Shown: positions 8,778 to 15,039 of the stretch, one piece after another
Numbering within the stretch: position 1 is the first letter of the stretch
Layout of the letters: every line of letters begins with the position of its first letter
Source of the DNA: Zhihengliuella sp.
GTDB lineage: Bacteria; Actinomycetota; Actinomycetes; Actinomycetales; Micrococcaceae
DNA: 64,000 bases
Direction of reading: 5' to 3'
NCBI RefSeq assembly: GCF_031178195.1
Contig: NZ_JAPSJL010000004.1
Location: forward strand, 124,001-188,000
The notes under the pieces: model-generated
Seen by the model: the letters and a program-made list of their open reading frames with translations, nothing else
Databases searched by the model: none
What the model was told of the DNA's origin: nothing
Position numbers and translations under genes: made by a program

Positions 8778-9596
8778 ATGACGTCGACTACGGCCGAGCC
8801 TCTCCGTTCCGCGATCACCTGGAAGTTGCTGCCAGCCGGTCTGGTCTCCGCGTCCGCGATCCTGCTGTTCGGATTCGAGAACGACGTCGCGGGTTACGGG
8901 CTCCTCGCCGCTGGGCTGATCCTGGCGGCCTTCTTCGATCGCGTCCTGATCCGCGATCTGTCCCTGATCGGTGCCGGCATGGTCATCGTCAGCACGGTTC
9001 CGCTCAACGCCGACCTGAGCCTGTCCCACATGGCGCTCATGGGTGGAGCACTCGCCCTCGCCGTGGTGGTGCCGTGGGTGGTCCACCGGTTCGTCTACCG
9101 GGAGGAGGTCATCAAGTTCCCGGTGAACACCGGACGGAAGTGGCCGCTCGTCGGGAAGCTGTACCTGCTCGGCGTCGTCGCTCTCGGCTACCTCATCCTC
9201 CCCGTCTACCTGATCAGTACGGGCGTCTACCAGAACTGGCCGGACGCCTCCGATCCCACCATCTTCTGGCGGCTCTTCCTCGGCGTGAACGCCGTGGGGA
9301 TCTGGGACGAGCTGTTCTTCATCTGCACCACCTTCACCCTGCTCCGGCGGCACTTCCCCGACTGGCTCGCCAACCTCCTGCAGGCCGTGATCTTCTCGTC
9401 CTTTCTCTGGGAGATCGGCTACCAGGCGTGGGGACCGCTGCTGACCTTCCCGTTCGCGCTACTGCAGGGCTACACGTTCAAGCTCACCAAGTCGCTGACG
9501 TACGTGGTCTCGGTGCATCTGCTCTTCGACTTCGTCCTCTTCCTCACCCTGGTCCACGCGCACAACCGGGAATGGCTGCCCATCTTCCTGTACTGA
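8778..9596 (+). CDS. CPBP-like intramembrane protease family membrane protein
   Basis: The 272-residue protein has about eight hydrophobic segments. The second half carries motifs in the order expected for CPBP (Abi) proteases: GIWDELFFICTTFTLLR in place of EExxxR, SSFLWEIGYQ, and VVSVHLLFDFVLF with a His-x3-Asp motif. The first glutamate of the EE pair is Asp here, so catalysis is uncertain. In bacteria such proteins are linked to bacteriocin maturation or immunity or to membrane protein processing. It is probably a single-gene transcript. Confidence 0.66.
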   Translation: MTSTTAEPLRSAITWKLLPAGLVSASAILLFGFENDVAGYGLLAAGLILAAFFDRVLIRDLSLIGAGMVIVSTVPLNADLSLSHMALMGGALALAVVVPWVVHRFVYREEVIKFPVNTGRKWPLVGKLYLLGVVALGYLILPVYLISTGVYQNWPDASDPTIFWRLFLGVNAVGIWDELFFICTTFTLLRRHFPDWLANLLQAVIFSSFLWEIGYQAWGPLLTFPFALLQGYTFKLTKSLTYVVSVHLLFDFVLFLTLVHAHNREWLPIFLY

Positions 9597-9654
9597 TGAC
9601 GTTCCTCGGCGGCGGCCCAAGGCGGAGGAGACAACCCGGCGGTAGGTTGGGAAC

Positions 9655-10644
9655 ATGATGAAACGAACTCTCGGACGTACTGGCCGCGACGTCTCCGTGA
9701 TCGGCCTCGGAACCTGGCAGCTCGGAGCGGACTGGGGTGCGGTCGACGAGGAGCAGGCCCTCGCCGTGCTCGACGCCGCGCACGGGGCCGGTGTGACCTT
9801 CTTCGACACCGCCGACGTCTACGGCGACGGCCGGAGCGAGCAGCTGATCGGCCGCTGGCTGCGGGCCAACCCGGATGCCGACGTCACGGTCGCCACCAAG
9901 ATGGGCCGCCGCGTCGAGCAGGTCCACGGCAACTACACCCTGGACGCCTTCCGGGCCTGGAACGACCGCTCGCGGGAGACCCTCGGCGTCGAGACCCTGG
10001 ACCTGGTCCAGCTGCACTGTCCGCCGACGTCCGTCTACTCCGACGACGCCGTCTTCGACGCGCTCGACACCCTCGTCGACGAGGGGCGGATCGCGCACTA
10101 CGGCGTCTCCGTCGAGACGGTGCAGGAAGCGCTGACGGCGATCGCCCGTCCGAACGTCGCCACCGTCCAGATCATCGTCAACGCGTTCCGGCTCAAGCCG
10201 ATCGAGGAGGTGCTGCCCGTCGCCGCGGAGGCGGGCGTGGGCATCATCGCCCGCGTTCCGCTGGCCAGCGGCCTCCTGACCGGGCGCTACACGCTGGACA
10301 CCCAGTTCGCCGCGGACGATCACCGCAACTTCAACCGGGACGGCTCCGCCTTCGACGTCGGCGAGACGTTCTCCGGCGTCGACTACGCCACGGGCGTGCG
10401 TGCGGCCGGCGAGTTCACGGAGCTCGCCCGACGCGCCGCCCCGGAGGCCACCCCGGCGCAGGTGGCCCTCGCCTGGCTGGCCTCGCGACCGGAGATCTCC
10501 TCGATCATCCCCGGTGCCAGGAACCCCGAGCAAGCGCGCGGCAACGCGGCTGCCGGTTCCCTCGAGTTGCCTGCCGAGTTCGATGCCGACGTGCGGGACC
10601 TGTACGACCGCGAGCTGCGCGAGGCCATCCACCCGCGCTGGTAG
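9655..10644 (+). CDS. Aldo/keto reductase
   Basis: The 329-residue NADPH-dependent oxidoreductase has a TIM-barrel pattern. The catalytic tetrad is visible as Asp51 and Tyr56 (FFDTADVYGDG), Lys82 (VATKMGRR) and His121 (VQLHCPP). The cofactor-binding end SSIIPGARNPEQARGN is typical of the AKR family close to YghZ/AKR11-14. The substrate is unknown. Two adjacent ATG codons, at 9655 and 9658, are equally possible starts. The 3' part is overlapped on the other strand by the run-on reading frame of the truncated SRAP gene. Confidence 0.92.
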   Translation: MMKRTLGRTGRDVSVIGLGTWQLGADWGAVDEEQALAVLDAAHGAGVTFFDTADVYGDGRSEQLIGRWLRANPDADVTVATKMGRRVEQVHGNYTLDAFRAWNDRSRETLGVETLDLVQLHCPPTSVYSDDAVFDALDTLVDEGRIAHYGVSVETVQEALTAIARPNVATVQIIVNAFRLKPIEEVLPVAAEAGVGIIARVPLASGLLTGRYTLDTQFAADDHRNFNRDGSAFDVGETFSGVDYATGVRAAGEFTELARRAAPEATPAQVALAWLASRPEISSIIPGARNPEQARGNAAAGSLELPAEFDADVRDLYDRELREAIHPRW

Positions 10645-10739
10645 GGCCGGACGCGATGGCTGCGGCCGCCGTCGTCCTCACCGCGGGGACGGCGGCGCTG
10701 GGATTCGCCGGGGACAAGCGGCGGGTCGGGGACGTGGGC

Positions 10740-11282
10740 GGGAGGGATGATGACCGGTGTGCGGTCATGGATGTGTCCGAGAGCGTCGGTCGCGGGGCGG
10801 GTGAGAATCGTGGTGGTCATCAACCACTCGCCCTCCTCGCCGTCCGGTACCTCGGGGTCGCGCCAGAACTCGTACAGTCCGGCGAAGGCGAGCGGTTCCT
10901 CATCCCGGCCGTGGAGGTAGGTCGGGATCTTGGATCCCTTCTCGCCGGACCACTCGTAGTAGCCATCGGCGGGCACGAGCGCTCGGCGCTTCACCGCGGC
11001 CGAGCGGAACGTGGGCTTCTCCAGCACCGTTTCGGAGCGGGCGTTTATCGCCCGAGCTCCGTCGCTGCGTGACTTGGCCCAGACTGGCACCAGGCCCCAC
11101 CGGGCCGTTTCCAACCGCCGGCCCGATGCTTCGCCTTCCGGGCCGCGCCCCGTCACGATCCGCACCTTCTGGGTCGGAGCAACGTTCCAGCTCGGCCGCA
11201 GGTCATCGCCCAAGACGTGCTCTACACCGAGGGCTGCCACCAGGTCTCCGGTGCTCCTGGCCACCACGAATCTTCCACACAT
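10740..11282 (-). pseudogene. SRAP (SOS response-associated peptidase, YedK/HMCES-like), C-terminus lost
   Basis: SRAP proteins form a covalent link to abasic sites in single-stranded DNA through Cys2. The first 181 residues are intact family sequence: Cys2 in MCGRF, Asn80 in INARSET, Glu110 in GYYEW and His172 in GHIHDRTPV. After VIIPP (near 10740) homology stops. The family's last 50 or so residues (normally WLDP through VNSVKNDGP) are absent from all three minus-strand frames. The frame instead runs on into antisense of the aldo/keto reductase, to 10383. This looks like a deletion, not a simple frameshift. The catalytic residues remain, so a partly active product is conceivable. Confidence 0.7.
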
Positions 11283-11674
11283 GCGCTCAGCATCGCACTC
11301 AGGACGGTTTCCGCCCAGAGTCGACTGGAAGTCCGGAGGCCTAGTGACGCGTGGCAGTTGCTACCAGGCCGGGGATCGGAAACCGCGGACTCAAGCGGTT
11401 CTAGGGTGGATAAAGTGTGACGCTTCATCGTTTTCAGACGAGGCTGGTCGGATAAAGTGTGACACTTTCGATCGGAGCGGTGCCCCGCAGCCCGAAGCGA
11501 CGCGGCAGGGAACGTCCTGCTGGACGAGAGCTACTTCTACTGCACCGTCGAAGCCGTCGAGTCCTGGGCCATTGCGGAGCGGCCCGCCAAGTAGCCGGCA
11601 GAGCCCTACCCGATCAGCTCCGGGCCGTCGTCGCGGGCGTTCCCCAAAGTTCTAAACCCCGGTATCGTCTGAGC
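11283..11674. other. Non-coding stretch with the direct repeats and a possible coding remnant
   Basis: No convincing gene lies in this 392-bp stretch. Besides the two 18-bp repeats, bases 11514-11594 read LLDESYFYCTVEAVESWAIAERPAK before a stop. That is protein-like in composition but has no start and no family I recognise. It may be the tail of a lost gene. The promoter for the gene starting at 11675 should also lie here. Confidence 0.4.
11408..11467. repeat. Two 18-bp direct repeats, GGATAAAGTGTGACRCTT, 42 bp apart
   Basis: Copies lie at 11408-11425 and 11450-11467 and differ at one base. The second copy contains a perfect palindrome, AAAGTGT-g-ACACTTT (11454-11468). The first copy has it imperfectly. 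The 42-bp spacing is four helical turns. They lie in the 392-bp stretch between the SRAP remnant and the next gene. They could be operators, or terminal repeats left by a mobile element. Confidence 0.7.
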
Positions 11675-11998
11675 ATGAGAGTAATACCGACCGTGCATGC
11701 AGAGCCGGAAGGCTATCAAGATTGTCCGACTTATCGAGTCAACTTCTGGCAGCGGCGTCCGGGACGGGTCGCCTTCAGCCTAGAGGCGTTTGTTGTGTCG
11801 GGAGCATCAGATGTCAATCAGGTGAAGGAATGGATACGCACCCACGCCGCAGGGCGCTCTTATGAGCTTTTTGTTGAGGTAGGCGGAGGCGCGCCTGGTG
11901 ATTTTCAGACGCCTCGGACGGGGGCCTTGATTCGCCTTGAAGGGGAAGATCCTAATTTGGGTGAGATGACGGAAATTGGGAGATTCATTCCCGAGTAG
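11675..11998 (+). CDS. Hypothetical protein, lower-GC orphan
   Basis: The 107-residue protein starts MRVIPTVHAEPEGYQDCPTYRVNFWQRRPG. It alternates strands and one helix (VNQVKEWIRTHA), then ELFVEVGGGAPGDFQTPRTGALIRLEG. I recognise no family. The base composition is visibly lower in GC than its surroundings, with codons such as TTT, ATT and GTA that are rare elsewhere in the window. This suggests recent transfer. The ATG at 11675 gives the natural start; the frame upstream is not protein-like. It converges on the secreted protein gene, and a strong hairpin lies between the two stops. Confidence 0.65.
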   Translation: MRVIPTVHAEPEGYQDCPTYRVNFWQRRPGRVAFSLEAFVVSGASDVNQVKEWIRTHAAGRSYELFVEVGGGAPGDFQTPRTGALIRLEGEDPNLGEMTEIGRFIPE

Positions 11999-12004
11999 CA
12001 CAAG

Positions 12005-12038
12005 GGGGTGGGGCCGGCAGCTCTGCCGGTCCCACCCC
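12005..12038. terminator. Bidirectional hairpin terminator
   Basis: A 16-bp stem (GGGGTGGGGCCGGCAG pairing with 12023-12038, with one G-T pair) and a two-base loop sits between the stops of two convergent genes at 11998 and 12055. Its symmetry lets it serve both strands. There is no clear T-run. Confidence 0.75.
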
Positions 12039-12054
12039 TGAGAGAACTGAAGGC

Positions 12055-12708
12055 CTAGTTCTTTTGATCTTCTCGCACAAAAGTAACTGTCATCAGGGAT
12101 GCTAGGTCTGATTCTGGCTGGGTAGCAAGCGACGGAGCGTCACAGTTTACCGGGACGATGGAACCGTACTTTTTGTAGGTCGGGGGTCCGTCGAGTGTGT
12201 ACCCGGGAGGGGGAGCGATTTCACCCATGCCCCAACCTCGGAAATATCCGGGGCCTTCGGAGCAACTGACGCCCTTGTTGGTGCTGATGTAGTACATGCC
12301 GGTATTTGATCTTGTGGGGCCGCCCCACTGCGTGGGGTTGGGGCTCGTGCGAATTAGCGAGTAGTGAATTCGTAGACTACCGGCATTTGCGTTGCACTTG
12401 ATGCTGGCAGTGCCGTTGATTGTGCCGTCTACATGACCTGAGTCGTGTGGGTGGTGGACTCCGAGATCGCATCGAATGATGGGCGCGAGCTGCGCGGATT
12501 CAGCTTGCGTGATTGTAGATTTCTCGGCTGGCAGGATCGTCAGTTCTCCTGTCTCAGTCCTAAACACCTTATTTCCATTGTCATCTAACTGAGTCGTTAC
12601 TTGTTCCTGGGCTGGCTGCCGCGCGGGTTCTTCTGCGAGACTCGGGGCGCTGATGGATGCCGCAAGTGTAATTGCGGCAGCTGAAGCAAGAATCTTAGAC
12701 GTAAACAT
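12055..12708 (-). CDS. Secreted protein of unknown function, lower-GC orphan
   Basis: The 217-residue protein starts at the ATG at 12708, behind a GGGGGAAGG ribosome binding site. Residues 1-25 are a Sec signal peptide (MFTSKILASAAAITLAASIS, then APSLAEE). The mature part has a short linker, then a region rich in Gly, Pro, Asn and Tyr with four cysteines (IIRCDLG, SIKCNAN, GVSCSEG, PVNCDAP) that could form two disulfides. I recognise no family. GC content is well below the window average, and the 5' region is AT-rich (TGTGATACTTTCATCACA), so this gene was probably acquired. Confidence 0.68.
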   Translation of the reverse strand: MFTSKILASAAAITLAASISAPSLAEEPARQPAQEQVTTQLDDNGNKVFRTETGELTILPAEKSTITQAESAQLAPIIRCDLGVHHPHDSGHVDGTINGTASIKCNANAGSLRIHYSLIRTSPNPTQWGGPTRSNTGMYYISTNKGVSCSEGPGYFRGWGMGEIAPPPGYTLDGPPTYKKYGSIVPVNCDAPSLATQPESDLASLMTVTFVREDQKN

Positions 12709-12836
12709 GTATACCTTCCCCCAACGTGGATGTGATACTTTCATCACACGGTATCTCTCGGGCTATGTCAAGATGTTTGGCGAGATTTTGCCCAATCATT
12801 CCCCTGCACCCTAGGGGCAGGCGAGAAACGACCGAT

Positions 12837-13265
12837 CTAGTTATGGGTCGATCGGGTCGAGTAGAGGGCTATCCGAGTGCGGGGGAGGTTCAGGCGGATC
12901 GACGCGAGGCGCTGGGCTCCTGCCCAGGCGCGGGTGAGGGTCGTTCCGGTGGCCAGGGTGTCCAGCTCCGGGATGTATACGGCTCAGCGGCCCTCGGCTC
13001 GCTGTCGAACTCTGACTTTCAAACGGCGGGCTTCTGGGACGGTCGGCGCGGGGACAGTCATGGGCGTGTACTTCGGCAGGGGCTTCCCCCGGTCGATCCA
13101 CTCTGCGAGTCTCTGGGGATCGTAGCGCCGTGCACGCTCGCCCGGGACATGTGGCGTGCGAAGGTCGGAGGGAGTGCCGTTGAGCCGGGTCATTGCCTGC
13201 CGGAAGGTGCTTGCAGGCATTCCCGCGAGTTGAGCAGCTTCTTTGAGTGACAGGGCGTCACTCAT
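12837..13265 (-). pseudogene. HTH/HicB-like regulator, copy 1, with in-frame TGA
   Basis: Reading from the ATG at 13265 (GGAAGG site upstream) gives MSDALSLKEAAQLAGMPASTFRQAM, an excisionase/MerR-type helix-turn-helix. A linker follows, then TGA at 12984-12986 exactly where the intact copy at 14450-14872 has Trp (QRAEGR-stop against QRAVDRW). After the stop the frame continues as AVYIPELDTLATGTTLTRAWAGAQR to TAG at 12837. A single TGG-to-TGA change therefore removes the HicB-like C-terminal part. The first 93 residues match copy 2 at about 70% by hand count. The truncated 93-residue form would still carry the DNA-binding region, so it may act as a regulator and not be dead. Confidence 0.75.
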
Positions 13266-13332
13266 GACCGGCCCTTCCACTTTCGCGGCTGCTGCCCCAG
13301 CCCTCTCCCATCTTTGGCTAATGACATTAGCA
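12864..13332. repeat. Diverged direct repeat unit A (469 bp)
   Basis: This unit runs from the 3' end of the regulator pseudogene through its leader to its operator. It matches unit B at 14471-14940 in the same orientation over its full length, including the non-coding leader (GGCTGGGGCAGCAGCC on the minus strand). The only length difference seen is one base in the leader. Confidence 0.8.
13317..13331. promoter_or_regulatory. Palindromic operator of regulator copy 1
   Basis: GCTAATG-a-CATTAGC is a perfect 15-bp inverted repeat, 52 bases upstream of the start of the minus-strand regulator copy 1. The same site with one mismatch stands at the same distance from copy 2. Conservation and position suggest autoregulation by the HTH proteins. 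Confidence 0.65.
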
Positions 13333-13550
13333 AGAGCCAGTTGCCGTGTGTACGGGTAGTGAGCGTTGTGAGGTTCCCTGAACATGTTCGGGCAGGGTTG
13401 CCCAGAAACGACGTTTTCGGGCGCCGCGAGCGGCGCCGGGAGCGGCTGCGTGATTCGGGGCGTCTCCCATGTCCAAAACTCGTGACCGAAACGCAGGATG
13501 GTCAAAACAGGGCACCACCGGTTTTCGAGTCAACTGGAGGAGGCGTCGGC

Positions 13551-13850
13551 GTGGCGAGCGGAAAGTTCCTCTCGGTGGGCGAACTCTGGAGCCATGCCCA
13601 GGCCGAGCCCGAGCCGGACTGGCACGGTCTCTACGGTCATGTGGGGCTGCGAGGCACCGCGGCCGCTACGGCGGTCGAGTGCGCGCGACTGCGCGCAGCG
13701 GGGGAGCCTCTGGGGGAGTTGTGGCGGTTCGGCATCTTGCAGACTCTGGACTTCTACCAGTGCGCCCGTGTCTCCGAGGGCTCCTGCAGGAGCCCTCCAA
13801 CGACTTGGAGCAGCGCGTCCATACTCCCTTCTTGTCAGGTGGCGTGCTGA
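13551..13850 (+). CDS. Small protein of unknown function, possibly frameshifted
   Basis: The GTG at 13551 follows a strong GGAGGAG site and opens a 99-residue frame: VASGKFLSVGELWSHAQ, then TAAATAVECARLRAAGEPLGELWRFGILQTLDFYQCARVSE. After about residue 76 the composition changes to Ser/Thr/Pro-rich sequence. The neighbouring frame then reads EPSNDLEQRVHTPFLSGGVLT to a stop at 13882, which looks more natural. The change coincides with a perfect 22-bp palindrome at 13776-13797. A frameshift, natural or technical, is therefore possible. I recognise no family. It lies between the two regulator copies and upstream of the DUF2695 gene. Confidence 0.5.
   Translation: MASGKFLSVGELWSHAQAEPEPDWHGLYGHVGLRGTAAATAVECARLRAAGEPLGELWRFGILQTLDFYQCARVSEGSCRSPPTTWSSASILPSCQVAC
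13776..13797. repeat. Perfect 22-bp palindrome centred on CTGCAG
   Basis: The arm GAGGGCTCCTG is followed directly by its exact complement, with no loop. It lies inside the 3' part of the small gene at 13551, at the point where the plausible reading frame shifts. It could be a terminator-like hairpin, a recombination site, or a cause of polymerase or sequencing slippage. Confidence 0.75.
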
Positions 13851-13974
13851 CGCCGGTTTGCCGTGCGTCCGGCGACGGGTGACTCGTCCTCCACAGGCCG
13901 CACGAGCACGACGGCGGTCCCCAGCGCCCCGCTCCGTCCTTCAGCGGGATGCGCCGGAGGGCGAGGCTCGGAGA

Positions 13975-14376
13975 ATGTTCGACGACGACTCCAGCACACC
14001 GACCGATCAATTGCCCGCCTACGCGCCGCGCCTCGACCCGCTGGATCTGAGCGAGCCGCGCTTCCAGCCCCACGATCGCGAGTGCCTGGTCTGCTATCTC
14101 CAGCGGATGGCGCACTATGGCTGTGCCCGTCACCAGTTCACGCGGCACTACCAGCGGGTCTCCGCCCCTCGGGCCACGTCGCTCCTGGAACGGTTGCGCA
14201 GCTGGGGCGGATGCTGCTGCGAGTGCGAGATCTTCTGGAACGTCTACGTCCCGAATCCGGCGTTCGTAGAGATGGGCGAGGACGAGCACATGGCCTGGTC
14301 GCCGTCCTGTTTGAGTGTCCGGCGGGGCAGCAGCCGGCCGTGCGAGTTGTGGATCCGGCGCGGGACAGGGCAGTGA
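13975..14376 (+). CDS. DUF2695 domain protein
   Basis: The 133-residue protein has a core at residues 34-92, DRECLVCYLQRMAHYGC, then APRATSLLERLRSWGGCC and CECEIFWNVY. It matches the cysteine-rich DUF2695 family as I know it. Conserved cysteines are 37, 40, 50, 80-82 and 84, which would suit zinc binding. The family has no established function and is scattered in actinobacteria. I chose the ATG at 13975 because residues upstream of it are arginine/serine-rich and look non-coding. It is cargo between the two duplicated regulator units and may be co-transcribed with the gene at 13551. Confidence 0.75.
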   Translation: MFDDDSSTPTDQLPAYAPRLDPLDLSEPRFQPHDRECLVCYLQRMAHYGCARHQFTRHYQRVSAPRATSLLERLRSWGGCCCECEIFWNVYVPNPAFVEMGEDEHMAWSPSCLSVRRGSSRPCELWIRRGTGQ

Positions 14377-14449
14377 AGGGCGTATCTCTGCCTGCGGGGA
14401 GAGCCCTTCTCGACGATGGGTCACGGCGATCCAGCTCCACAGCTGGCTA

Positions 14450-14872
14450 TTAGCGCAACGCCTTTGAGTCGAGGGCTATCTGAGTGCGGGGGACGTTCAG
14501 GCGGATGGCGGCGTGGCGCTGGGCTGCTGCCCAGGCGCGGGTGCGAGTGGTTCCGGTGGCCAGGATGTCCAGCTCCGGGATGTACGCGGTCCAGCGGTCT
14601 ACTGCCCGCTGTTGGACGGTGGCCTTCAAGCGGCGAGCGTCGGACGCAGCCGGGGCAGGAATGGTCATGGGGATGTACTTCGGTACTGGCTTGCCCTGGT
14701 CGATCCACGCGTTGAGTTTGCGGGAGTCGTAGCGGCGTGCTCGCTCGCCTGGGATGTGCGGCGCACGGAGGTCGGCGGGGGTGCCGTTGAGCCGCGTCAT
14801 TCTCTGCCGGAAGGTGGCCGGGTGCATTCCGGCAAGCTGAGCAGCGTCTTCGAGTGACAGGGCCTCGCTCAC
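14450..14872 (-). CDS. HTH/HicB-like transcriptional regulator, copy 2 (intact)
   Basis: The 140-residue protein has residues 1-65 as a helix-turn-helix of the excisionase/MerR kind (MSEALSLEDAAQLAGMHPATFRQRM, then RARRYDSRKLNAWIDQGKPVPKY). A linker follows. Residues 92-127 (RWTAYIPELDILATGTTRTRAWAAAQRHA) resemble the YxVYVPELPG...GDTxEEA core of HicB antitoxins. That likeness is by eye. No HicA toxin is seen. The GTG at 14872 is preferred over the GTG at 14887 because it keeps the GGAAGG site and aligns with copy 1's ATG. Autoregulation through the palindrome at 14925 is likely. Confidence 0.72.
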   Translation of the reverse strand: MSEALSLEDAAQLAGMHPATFRQRMTRLNGTPADLRAPHIPGERARRYDSRKLNAWIDQGKPVPKYIPMTIPAPAASDARRLKATVQQRAVDRWTAYIPELDILATGTTRTRAWAAAQRHAAIRLNVPRTQIALDSKALR

Positions 14873-14940
14873 GAGCCGTCCTTCCACGTTCGTGGCTGCT
14901 GCCCCAGCCGTCTCTGACCTTTTGGCTAATGACGTTAGCA
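14471..14940. repeat. Diverged direct repeat unit B (470 bp)
   Basis: This is the partner of unit A at 12864-13332, in the same orientation and 1.6 kb away. It covers the coding region, leader and operator of regulator copy 2. Homologous recombination between the units would delete the two genes lying between them. Confidence 0.8.
14925..14939. promoter_or_regulatory. Palindromic operator of regulator copy 2
   Basis: GCTAATG-a-CGTTAGC has one mismatch from a perfect inverted repeat. It lies 53 bases upstream of the start of regulator copy 2 and corresponds to the perfect site at 13317-13331. Confidence 0.62.
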
Positions 14941-15039
14941 GGGCATCTTCGACGGGTGAATCGCGAGTGGCCGTTATTGAGGTTTCCTTGCGGTGAGCTA
15001 CACGGTGAAGGGTCCGTGCCGACGGCTTGCGGGGCTAGG

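Noticed and set aside
11011-11655. Plus-strand frame across the SRAP start and the repeat region
   Set aside because: It is antisense to the conserved MCGRF part of SRAP and carries no recognisable motif or start signal.
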